Source of the DNA: an uncultured delta proteobacterium
Lineage (GTDB): Bacteria > Myxococcota_A > Polyangia > Polyangiales > Polyangiaceae
Length of the DNA stretch: 46,732 nucleotides
Assembly: GCA_903892415.1 (NCBI GenBank)
Contig: CAITIQ010000386.1
Location: 1 to 46,732, forward strand
Reading direction: 5' to 3'
In this document: positions 26,801 through 33,331 of the stretch, piece by piece
How positions within the stretch are numbered: position 1 is the first letter of the stretch
How the letters are laid out: each line of letters begins with the position of its first letter
Translations under genes and position numbers: made by a program
Notes under the pieces: model-generated
What the model saw: only the letters and a program-made list of their open reading frames with translations
The model's database searches: none
Told to the model about the DNA's origin: nothing

Positions 26801-28129
26801 CCCTTCGTGCGCAACGGCTCCGGCTTCAACGTCGGCTCGGGCTTCTCGTCGACCGAAGAGAACAAGTTCGAGCTCGACGTGACGGTCGAGTCTGCCGACA
26901 GCAAGTCCGCTCGCGACGGTAGTGCCCGATATTTTGTGCAGACCAACGCCCTCTTGGCGGTGCTTCACTTCATGGACAACGACCTGGAGCGTGGCGAAGA
27001 GGCTGCCATGCGCGCACTCGGTACGGTGCTCACGCGGACGTCCTTCTACGAGCCGAACGTGACCGGCGAATCCGCGACGTTCGCGGCAGATGGCCTGGTG
27101 ACGTTCGCTGTGTTGGCGCAGCTCGCCATCGAGCGTGAGCGCCCGCTCTTGGCCGGGGATCTGCTGCAGGTTGCGCGCGGTCAGCTCGAGCCCAACGCCA
27201 CCCGCGAGAGCATCGAGGAGTCCTTCGACAATACGCCCGAGGTGCTTTCGAGCGTGCCCGGGATCAGCGAGGTGATCGTACGCGCTCGGACGACGTTCTT
27301 GTTATCGACCTCGGGCATGAAGTGCGTTGGCAGTAAGCTCGACAAGCAGGCCTTCGTCCAGCCGACCTGCTCGGAGTACAGCCGAGCCATCGCGCTGCGA
27401 GCCGCTGACGCGATCACAGCTCATCCGTTGCTCAAAGACGGCAAGCGAGCCGCCGAGTGTGAACACGGGCTGACCGATGCGTTCATGCGCAAGGCCTTCG
27501 CCGGGGACTACGATCAAGACCGACTGCTATCCGCCGCCGTGGACCTGCAGAAACGCGGCAAGCGTTACGATGCCTGGGTCCTGCTCACCCGGCTGCGTCA
27601 TCCGGGGCATTGCGCACCGGGGGTGCGCGCAGCGCTGAAGAACGCGTTGCAAACTACCAAGAGCACGACCCATCGAGCGGACCTGATGTCAGCGCGACTC
27701 AACTGTGAGCTCGGGGAGAGCGCGGAGACCCTGAGCAACAATCTGGGCGAGCTGCGGGACGAGCTGATCACAGTGGGCGATCCCTCGCGTGAACTGCAAG
27801 CTGGCGTGGTTGCAGCAGCGCTCGCGGCGAGCCGCAACGAGCCCAAGCTGGCGAAGCTCTTCCCGGGCAACACCGGGTTCATGGAGCGCCATCGTCGCTC
27901 TTTGGCTCAGCTGCCTGCGGCGCTCTTCCTGGATCACGCGGCGAAGGTGCTCAACGATGAGAAGCTCGAGTTGGAGGTCAACGCCGCCGACTTTGCGCTG
28001 ATTTGTCCGAGCGAAGGTGGTGACTTGGGTCAGCTATGCAACGTACTCAAGAAGCTGCGGGACCCAGAGATGTCGGCCGAGGAGAAGAAGCGAATCGCCT
28101 CCGAGGCGGCGTTGGCTGCGGCGAAGTGA
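23852..28129 (+). CDS. Giant hypothetical lipoprotein (about 1,425 residues)
   Basis: ATG 23852 gives a compact lipoprotein signal (APRTALVTLLLAPTLLVAC). An in-frame ATG at 23822 adds ten residues but lies only five bases from the divergent oppA start. The rest is Ala/Leu-rich and helical, with TPR-like repeats suspected throughout (such as PWDIAKLRASAALVAVNLSRF and DLLQVARGQLEP). A Lys/Thr-rich low-complexity segment lies near residues 710-730. Scattered Cys pairs suggest a periplasmic location. I recognise no catalytic motif or named family. It ends 15 bp before the convergent sigma-factor gene. A scaffold or surface role is possible, but the function is unknown. Confidence 0.85.
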   Translation: MSPTQSVRPAFAPRTALVTLLLAPTLLVACVREGDVRPALAGANACADAGGRCEEAIERALLSGDDTSGMLEALAEQRASQGKPQLKQLLVALKENSAPVVVVAKEAGRAQSLPEGVKGLAAIDLGTEDHAVFVALAEVTKTNVLAVVERDSTVTRYYGRDPVRIFAGGALPYAASDKAPDWQVERAVDEAIRETLSAASKFDYVAAARAIDKLEQASSGLAPWDIAKLRASAALVAVNLSRFSLTDDSAPTKPAEPWPNTAGSPYYELLRFSGEAKHSPESDERVRAAVKSLGGANSSWFERRYRVEAQGCPPTEALTFTKPADVGLAHFLPPLLAREGSRDRAGKLPLADWDKSYSALVELSEREGLAYYTLPVLLSERGGFVGMKRSGVAAHRRVTELAKKHIEALQRLAKELPGRVGVNQLTFFGSPGAFLDPALAPELKALAERSSSDAVAEAKDAGQLLRVAMMAGLISMNMPPVIREGYVGSLSSAYVARLRGDLSSEVGFWAAGAHTVELLYRSLTGYEADPQASLVAITRALEQDPNLPEAGLASLAAALFRYGVLVQTGTLGAVYLEPKDAPLPGRKEARAALVRALSKLHSQAPTDTAAVNELAAFVDNVAATLAYSLHKSFTEPPASDVCASEAPKDPKLQRALAKLRDQRKSVLQNAGMSETSGWAVRARLLTILLSDALDVASTSEQPAKKNKGKDKATTTKATATSFDPDTLTKFFVTDADARTTSERALATFDLPPLMAPAAGALQRLVRGYFESGTAHFRTKGQEDVALLFNSVGSFWGPDTSVFAGLLVDFARAWGSGAGAPSSVSRFTQVAEDLYKQNKKTEADLVLVASTVAGAMNDEGVSEQSVATSRKYQGEAAWLLDFMRYSRGQIKSSAGEASPLAFEQDLKRLASDQCANVSVETVSGVLGALQQLKSGDRGGARLALDRMLSNSDPLRFNVPHVSYVFQHATGHRASNVALSLDLAAPFVRNGSGFNVGSGFSSTEENKFELDVTVESADSKSARDGSARYFVQTNALLAVLHFMDNDLERGEEAAMRALGTVLTRTSFYEPNVTGESATFAADGLVTFAVLAQLAIERERPLLAGDLLQVARGQLEPNATRESIEESFDNTPEVLSSVPGISEVIVRARTTFLLSTSGMKCVGSKLDKQAFVQPTCSEYSRAIALRAADAITAHPLLKDGKRAAECEHGLTDAFMRKAFAGDYDQDRLLSAAVDLQKRGKRYDAWVLLTRLRHPGHCAPGVRAALKNALQTTKSTTHRADLMSARLNCELGESAETLSNNLGELRDELITVGDPSRELQAGVVAAALAASRNEPKLAKLFPGNTGFMERHRRSLAQLPAALFLDHAAKVLNDEKLELEVNAADFALICPSEGGDLGQLCNVLKKLRDPEMSAEEKKRIASEAALAAAK

Positions 28130-28144
28130 ACAGGCTCGTGGTCG

Positions 28145-29170
28145 TCACTGCTTCAAATCATTGAAGTCACTGCCGAAGGACGACGGCAGCTTCGGAGACG
28201 CTTTGGGCTTACTGGGGGCTTTGCTCGGACTTGTGTCGATTGGCTTGGCGGTGGGCTTGGCCATGGGGGTGACGCTGGTCGACTTCGGCATCAGCACGGC
28301 CGTGCTCGTCGGCGCAGGCGGCGGGGCAATCGAGCTGGAGGGCGCGGGTACGGGTGCGACCGAGCTGCTGGGGACGGCACGGCTTCGCAGCGTATCTCGG
28401 GCCGCCCTCACCTCGGGGCTGTTCTCCCCGCTCGGATCGAGCCGCTGCGCGTCATCGAGCGCGTTCTCACAGTCGCTGAAGTCACCGTTCGCACAGGCCT
28501 GCAGACCGACCTGACGCAGGCGCGCGGCGCGCTCCAGCCGCGAAGGCTCGACCGGCATGGGCTCCGCGCTCCTCGGCTCTTCGACGAGCTGAGGCTCCTT
28601 CTCGGCCACAGGGTCGGGGGTCGAAAAGGTGCGGTACAGCAGGAAGCCAAGCCCGCCCAAAAGTGCGACGGCCGCCACCTCCGCGAGCCAACGTTCGCGC
28701 ATGAAGCGGCGCATGCGTGAGACGCGTTGCCGCACTGTGGCCGCGGGTAGTTGCTCCTCGGCCGCGATGTGCTCGAGCTTGTCCCCCTCACCCTCCCGCG
28801 CCATCCAAGCCAGCGTCTTCACGCCATCCTTCGAGGATTTTCCGGCCTCTCGTTCGGCCCAGCGCACGAGCTCCTGCTCTTCAACCGGGGGTGGCAGCAC
28901 CTCGATCTCCGGCAACTCCGCCGGCCGTTCGCGCGAGCCCTTGCGATGGAGATCCGCGATCTTGTTGCGGGCGACGCCCATCAACCATTTGCGCAGTTCA
29001 TCCCGGTTCTCCGGCGCCGTGCTCGAAGCCAGGGCGTCCAGGAGGACCATCTGGACCACGTCATCCACGTCGGAGGGCGCTACCCGCTTCCGTACGAAGT
29101 CTGTTAATGCGCGACGAATCTCGGCCGACCCGAGCACGCGCCGACGGGTTTCATCGATGGGAAGCGACAT
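28145..29170 (-). CDS. ECF-like sigma factor fused to transmembrane helix and periplasmic tail
   Basis: ATG 29170 (MSLPIDETRRR) gives 341 residues. Residues about 18-76 match sigma-70 region 2 (VDDVVQMVLLDALASS, WLMGVARNKIADLHRKG). About 115-160 is the region-4 helix-turn-helix (LEHIAAEEQLPAATVRQRVSRMRRFMRERW). Immediately after comes one transmembrane helix (163-180, AEVAAVALLGGLGFLLYR). A periplasmic segment with a single TPR-like unit follows (210-265, GDFSDCENALDDAQRLDP), then a Pro/Ser/Lys-rich tail. The DNA-binding part would be tethered to the inner membrane, so activity may depend on proteolytic release. Control by such release is inferred. Confidence 0.85.
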   Translation of the reverse strand: MSLPIDETRRRVLGSAEIRRALTDFVRKRVAPSDVDDVVQMVLLDALASSTAPENRDELRKWLMGVARNKIADLHRKGSRERPAELPEIEVLPPPVEEQELVRWAEREAGKSSKDGVKTLAWMAREGEGDKLEHIAAEEQLPAATVRQRVSRMRRFMRERWLAEVAAVALLGGLGFLLYRTFSTPDPVAEKEPQLVEEPRSAEPMPVEPSRLERAARLRQVGLQACANGDFSDCENALDDAQRLDPSGENSPEVRAARDTLRSRAVPSSSVAPVPAPSSSIAPPPAPTSTAVLMPKSTSVTPMAKPTAKPIDTSPSKAPSKPKASPKLPSSFGSDFNDLKQ

Positions 29171-29262
29171 GAAGGCTTGCACTCTGCATCACATCGCTGG
29201 GGCTCCGCCAAGTGTGACAGCGCCTGCGACATAACTTTGATTGAGTCATTCTTGTTGCTGCA

Positions 29263-29277
29263 TCCGCCTCTGGCGGA
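29263..29277 (+). promoter_or_regulatory. GC hairpin in leader of the EVE gene
   Basis: TCCGCC-TCT-GGCGGA is a perfect 6-bp inverted repeat 15-20 bp before the start codon. It matches the hairpin at 14463-14477 in position and stem. In both cases the sequence continues AA and then GGGTGT before the start. Confidence 0.4.
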
Positions 29278-29291
29278 ATAGGGTGTTTCCC

Positions 29292-29720
29292 GTGCCGAAG
29301 GCTCCTGTGCAGCATTGGCTCATCAAGAGCGAACCGTTCAAGTACTCCTGGGCCCAGCTCGAGAAGGACGGACGGACCCTCTGGGATGGAGTCCGTAACT
29401 TTGAGGCGAGAAACAACCTCCGAGCGATGAAAGAGGGGGATCTCTGCCTTTTCTACCACTCGAATGAGGGCAAGGACGTGGTGGGTATCGCTCGGGTGGT
29501 CCGAGCGGCTTACCCAGACCCTACCGCACCGGGCGAGGATTGGTCCGTAGTGGATGTGGCTCCTCACAAGCCGCTGAAGCTCGCCGTTGCGCTCGATTTG
29601 ATCAAGAGCGAGCCTTCTTTGTCCGAAATGCAGCTGCTCAAGCGCTCTCGCCTATCGGTTGTCCCGGTCGAGAAGAGCCACTTCGATTTGATCCTGAAAC
29701 TCGGAAAGACCAAAGCGTGA
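29292..29720 (+). CDS. EVE domain protein
   Basis: GTG 29292 (VPKAPVQHWLIKSEP) gives 142 residues, the normal EVE length; GTG 29283 is an alternative, and the frame open to 29241 is not needed. The family signature WLIKSEPFKYSW is at the N-terminus, followed by WDGVRNFEARNNLRAMKEGDLCLFYHS and VGIARVVRAAYPDPTA. EVE domains adopt a PUA-like fold and are linked to recognition of modified nucleic-acid bases. Its stop overlaps the following lipoprotein start as GTGA. It is divergent from the sigma gene. It is probably cytoplasmic; the ligand here is unknown. Confidence 0.93.
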   Translation: MPKAPVQHWLIKSEPFKYSWAQLEKDGRTLWDGVRNFEARNNLRAMKEGDLCLFYHSNEGKDVVGIARVVRAAYPDPTAPGEDWSVVDVAPHKPLKLAVALDLIKSEPSLSEMQLLKRSRLSVVPVEKSHFDLILKLGKTKA

Positions 29721-30205
29721 AGATCCCCTCGCTTTCCAAATTCATCGCGCTGAGCGCGCTGGCTTTGCTTCCTTTGGCCTGCAAAGGGCCCAGCTTGCCT
29801 TCCTTGGTCAAAGACGAGCCTGTTTGTGCAGACGTTACGCTCGCCGGTTCGGCTCTCAAGGGTGGCCTCAAGTACCCGGTGCAGCTCAAGCTGAAGGACG
29901 GGGACAACCTGCTCGCCACCGTGATGTTGTACGGCGTGCCCAAGTCTTCCCCGCACCCGACGCGATTTCTACTCCCGGACGTCGACCGCGAAATCACCGC
30001 TGAGTGGGGGCAATGTCAGAATCTTCGCGCTCCTACCCTCAGCGACCCCCGTGACCGCAAAGCGTCCCAAGACGGCGGCGCTTACGATTGTGGCGAGGTG
30101 ACGGTCTACGAGACCGGAAAGCACCACCTGAAGGAAGGCGATGTGACCTCCCACGAGGTGCAGATGGTGCTCCCGCCGAACGTTGAGTGCACTACCGGCG
30201 GTTGA
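29717..30205 (+). CDS. Small hypothetical lipoprotein
   Basis: GTG 29717 overlaps the EVE stop (GTGA) and gives 162 residues. The signal peptide MKIPSLSKFIALSALALLPLAC has lipobox PLAC at 19-22. The mature part is a small mixed domain with five Cys and a DVDREITAEWGQC motif. No known domain was recognised. It is followed by a strong terminator at 30261-30298, so the EVE gene and this gene form a two-gene operon. The functional link between them is unclear. Confidence 0.82.
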   Translation: MKIPSLSKFIALSALALLPLACKGPSLPSLVKDEPVCADVTLAGSALKGGLKYPVQLKLKDGDNLLATVMLYGVPKSSPHPTRFLLPDVDREITAEWGQCQNLRAPTLSDPRDRKASQDGGAYDCGEVTVYETGKHHLKEGDVTSHEVQMVLPPNVECTTGG

Positions 30206-30260
30206 GCCTGAGCGGCGGCCGGCCTGAGGGCTGGCTCTTGTGGTCACAAGCCGTGTAGTC

Positions 30261-30298
30261 AAAAAGCCGGCTCTTCTTGTCAGAAGGCCGGCTTTTTT
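30261..30298. terminator. Bidirectional rho-independent terminator
   Basis: AAAAAGCCGGC (30261-30271) pairs with GCCGGCTTTTT (30287-30297), with an inner CTTCT-TGTC-AGAAG stem-loop. A-tracts and T-tracts flank both sides, so it can end transcripts from the left (lipoprotein) and from the right (desaturase). Confidence 0.9.
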
Positions 30299-30318
30299 AC
30301 GCGTTTTGGGACGCGCCC

Positions 30319-31224
30319 TTAGGCTGCAAGGTCCTTCGGCGGAAGGCCTGTCTTGCGCAGCTCACGGACGCGCTGAAGGTCCTCAGCTGTCGGCCCTGGG
30401 GTGATTGGCAGAGCACGCTTGACCGTGCCCGGGTTCAGCACGTTGGGCCACTTGTGGTGGTTGGCGTGCATATAAATCCCGAAGAACAGCTTGTTTCCAA
30501 GCTTGAACATGCCGTGGTTCAGGTTCACAGGCTTGTAGTCAGCCGTCGGCGAGTACGCGTTGTGCGTGCTCCAGTTGAAGTGAATCAGATGCATTCCAGC
30601 CAGCATCGAGGCCGGGACGAAGAAGCAAAAGAACGCGACCGGCCCGAGCGCCATAAAGATGGAGGCGATCACCAGGATGTTGGTCGCATAGCTGACGTAC
30701 GCACGCTTCTTCTCGTAGGCGCGGGTCTCTGGAGAATCCCCGTAGATGTCGAAGTAGGTCTGTTGAAGTTGACGCTCGACCTGGGTCAGCGTGAACCAGA
30801 GGTGCTTCCAATAGCTGGGTAGGCACGGGTGCGGATCATTCGTCGAGTCATCCGAATAGCGGTGATGCCGTTGATGCACGACTTCCCAGCTGGCGAAGCG
30901 GGTCAGCACGACCAAGCCACACAACTCACCGACGATGCGGTTGAACGGCCGGGGCAGGCTCTGATGGGTGCACACGTGAGCGAACACGTGGCAGAGGATG
31001 ATGCCGTAGGTGATGAGCGGGAAGAACGCCAGGTGCCAGACCTTGAACGCTCCCAGCGGCGCCCCTTCCCCGTACAGACCCCGATACCCGAGCACTACCA
31101 TCGCGCCGATCGCCATGAGGGCGAGCACCGCGTAGAAGGCGTCGTAGTACATATAGAAGTACCGATTTTGGCGGAGCTGAGCAAAGGGCAGCGTCCTGAG
31201 CGTGGAAACATTTGCGGTACTCAC
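30319..31224 (-). CDS. Membrane fatty acid desaturase family protein (1)
   Basis: GTG 31224, preceded by GGGAGGAA, gives 301 residues; the longer open frame to 31413 runs through the intergenic region and was rejected. Three histidine boxes typical of membrane di-iron desaturases are visible: HVFAHVCTHQ, HQRHHRYSDD and HANHHKWPN, with an extra HFNWSTH segment. They would hold two irons at the cytoplasmic face. Three to four membrane segments surround them. It is divergent from a second desaturase. It probably introduces a double bond or hydroxyl into a lipid chain; the exact substrate cannot be told. Confidence 0.9.
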   Translation of the reverse strand: MSTANVSTLRTLPFAQLRQNRYFYMYYDAFYAVLALMAIGAMVVLGYRGLYGEGAPLGAFKVWHLAFFPLITYGIILCHVFAHVCTHQSLPRPFNRIVGELCGLVVLTRFASWEVVHQRHHRYSDDSTNDPHPCLPSYWKHLWFTLTQVERQLQQTYFDIYGDSPETRAYEKKRAYVSYATNILVIASIFMALGPVAFFCFFVPASMLAGMHLIHFNWSTHNAYSPTADYKPVNLNHGMFKLGNKLFFGIYMHANHHKWPNVLNPGTVKRALPITPGPTAEDLQRVRELRKTGLPPKDLAA

Positions 31225-31344
31225 GATGGGTTCCTCCCGGGCGGGTGTTATCCCAGACGAGGCCCCACGTCCAGCCAGCGGCCTCATTCCGTTGGGGTCG
31301 GACGCAGGCGAAGAGAAAGGACGCCGTCTCTTCGCGTTGAACCG

Positions 31345-31376
31345 GGCAAAGCCTTTGCCGTTGAAAGCGTGCTTTC
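31345..31376. promoter_or_regulatory. Two adjacent perfect palindromes between divergent desaturase genes
   Basis: GGCAAAG-C-CTTTGCC (31345-31359) and GAAAGC-GT-GCTTTC (31363-31376) lie 3 bases apart in the 237-bp gap between the two divergent starts. Such paired dyads in a shared promoter region are typical of regulator operators. No regulator gene is adjacent, and the regulator is unknown. Confidence 0.5.
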
Positions 31377-31461
31377 CCCGGTGGACATTCGGCTTTGCCT
31401 TCCGTTGGGGCAACGTTGATTCAGCGGCACGCTGGGGCTATGAGCGCTCCAAAGGTGCTGT

Positions 31462-32502
31462 GTGGCCAACGCTTCTCTTACGCAATCAGCCCGCGTCTCA
31501 GCGAATAGTGGAACCCGACCATCGGGCTCGTTCAGTGTGGTTTCGGCCAATACCGAACAGACTGAAGCCGGCCCGCGTAGCTTTCTGGTCAAGCACCCCG
31601 CCGAGTGGCGGCAACTCGGGATCGTGGCGGTCTATTGGGCGCTTTTGTTCTCGATGTACTTCATCCCGGCTTGCCGCAACGTGCTGTTCTTCTTCGCGGC
31701 CTGCTACTTCAGCTTCCTGAATTCGGTGGTGATCCATAACCACATGCATCAGGGCGTCTTCAACTCCCGCACGCTGAACCTCGCCTTCCGCCGCATCCTT
31801 TCGTTTGGCGCCTTGTATCCGGCGACGGTCAACATCCCGGCCCATAACTTGGTTCACCACCACTTCGACGACGACGGCCAACCCGATTGGGCCGCGCCAG
31901 AGAACGTCGACTTCCGCTGGAACCTGCTCAACCTCCTTCACTTCCCGAACGTCTCCGGGCCGAACACCTTCGACGGGGTGCAACGTTGGACGGCCGTGAA
32001 AGGGCGCGAGGACGTGAAGCGGCAGTACCTCTACGACAACGCCTTCGCCTTTGGCCTGACCGGCCTGCTGCTGATCGCCGACTTCTGGACCGCGCTATTT
32101 TTTATAGTGCTTCCGCAGCTTTACGGAGCAAGAGGCATCCTTCGCATCAACATCATCCAGCATGATCGTTGTGACGTGCGAAGTGAGTGGAATCATTCGC
32201 GGAACTTCGTTGGGCGCGCCTTCAACTGGATCATGTGCAACAACGGCTACCACACCATCCACCACAACCGCGCCGGCCTGCATTGGTCGGTCCTGCACGA
32301 GTGGCATCAGCGCGAGGTGGTTCCGCGCATCGACCCTTCGCTCGACGAGCCGAGCATGGTGCTCTACCTGGTGAAAACGTACCTGTTTGGGTTAAAGCGT
32401 CCCTTTAGCAAAGACGTCGGCGCCAACGAGAAGGGCCTGGCTCCAGTGCTCGCTTCTCGTTCGGACCGGCTGCGAGAGGCCTCGCGCGCGGCCGGCCTCT
32501 AG
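31462..32502 (+). CDS. Membrane fatty acid desaturase family protein (2)
   Basis: The 346-residue protein starts at GTG 31462 with AAGGTG upstream. The first ~40 residues are Ser/Thr-rich and not part of the fold. Histidine boxes are HNHMHQ (about 92-97), HNLVHHHFDD (about 128-137) and HTIHHNRAGLHW (about 264-275). The first two are close together, unlike the paralogue at 30319, so it belongs to a different desaturase subgroup. About four transmembrane segments are seen (RQLGIVAVYWALLFSMYFI, NVLFFFAACYFSFL, AFGLTGLLLIADFW). It would modify a lipid at the membrane. Its stop is one base from the next start, suggesting an operon. Confidence 0.9.
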   Translation: MANASLTQSARVSANSGTRPSGSFSVVSANTEQTEAGPRSFLVKHPAEWRQLGIVAVYWALLFSMYFIPACRNVLFFFAACYFSFLNSVVIHNHMHQGVFNSRTLNLAFRRILSFGALYPATVNIPAHNLVHHHFDDDGQPDWAAPENVDFRWNLLNLLHFPNVSGPNTFDGVQRWTAVKGREDVKRQYLYDNAFAFGLTGLLLIADFWTALFFIVLPQLYGARGILRINIIQHDRCDVRSEWNHSRNFVGRAFNWIMCNNGYHTIHHNRAGLHWSVLHEWHQREVVPRIDPSLDEPSMVLYLVKTYLFGLKRPFSKDVGANEKGLAPVLASRSDRLREASRAAGL

Positions 32503-32503
32503 G

Positions 32504-33331
32504 ATGCTCACCCTCGAACTGATGGGCCTGCTGGCCCTGGTGGTGTTGTGGGGCAACACGTTGCTCGTAGCCGCGGCCGCCGTCCGTAACCTGCGCGAGC
32601 TTGCCGCACACGTTCGCGGGGTCAAGGAGACGACGCTCAGCTCCCTTGGGCCGGGAGAGCACCGCGTACTTTTTCGCGCCGAGGTCCCGCACAAGGTCGC
32701 TTTTCATCTGCTCGAACAACTTGGGCGACTGGCGGCTGGCGTGCAGCGTGCGGTGGTTTGGCATCACAAGGGCGCAAGCAGCCGCCTAACGGCCGGTGCG
32801 CTTGCGAGTGATGGGGTCCTCGTGCAGTGCCCAACCACGAGCAACGCCGCGGTCTGGTCCGATTCCGCGGAGCTTCGCAAGGCGGTCTCCTGCCCCAATA
32901 GCAGCGAGTTTGAAGAGGCCGTTGTGCAAGCGCGCAAGCCCAAAGGCTACCTGCGCCCTGTCGAGGTTGAGGTGGCAGGTCCCGCCTTCGTCATCGGCAC
33001 CGTTCGGGTCAGCGAGAGCCCGACCAAACAGTACGAGCTCGTCGAAAGTGGCGATCCCATCCTGATCTCGGTCACAGACCCTCGCAAGATCGTGCGCCAG
33101 AAGACGTTGATCGTTTGGCTTCTGTTCCTTCCGATCGTCCTATCAATCCCCGCGGGGTGCACGTTGCTAGCGCTCTCGGCTCCAGTGTTTGAAGGCTGGT
33201 TGAGCAAGCTCGGAGGTCTGCTCGGCCTCCTGTATTTCTTGCTCGTGATCGGTGCAGGTACCCGGCTTCGAGACCTCCTCCTCCCTCCCCACCGTCAGCT
33301 GATTCGCGGCGTCTGGGCGGACCCGCGCTGA
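32504..33331 (+). CDS. Hypothetical membrane protein, possibly GIDE-domain-like
   Basis: The 275-residue protein starts at ATG 32504, right after the desaturase stop. An N-terminal helix (about 2-25) precedes a mixed domain (about 40-190). Two C-terminal helices follow (about 205-230 and 235-255, IVWLLFLPIVLSIPAGCTLLAL and LLGLLYFLLVIGAG). The middle part, including GPAFVIGTVRVSESPTKQYEL, ILISVTD, then a transmembrane helix, loosely resembles the GIDE/BAM domain of membrane proteins related to MUL1. That similarity is by eye and weak. The 3' end overlaps the convergent subtilase gene by 37 bases. Confidence 0.75.
   Translation: MLTLELMGLLALVVLWGNTLLVAAAAVRNLRELAAHVRGVKETTLSSLGPGEHRVLFRAEVPHKVAFHLLEQLGRLAAGVQRAVVWHHKGASSRLTAGALASDGVLVQCPTTSNAAVWSDSAELRKAVSCPNSSEFEEAVVQARKPKGYLRPVEVEVAGPAFVIGTVRVSESPTKQYELVESGDPILISVTDPRKIVRQKTLIVWLLFLPIVLSIPAGCTLLALSAPVFEGWLSKLGGLLGLLYFLLVIGAGTRLRDLLLPPHRQLIRGVWADPR

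Noticed and set aside
29540..29716. Long frame leading into the small lipoprotein gene at 29717
   Set aside because: It lies over the EVE gene; the GTG at 29717 with a clean signal peptide and GTGA overlap is the better start.
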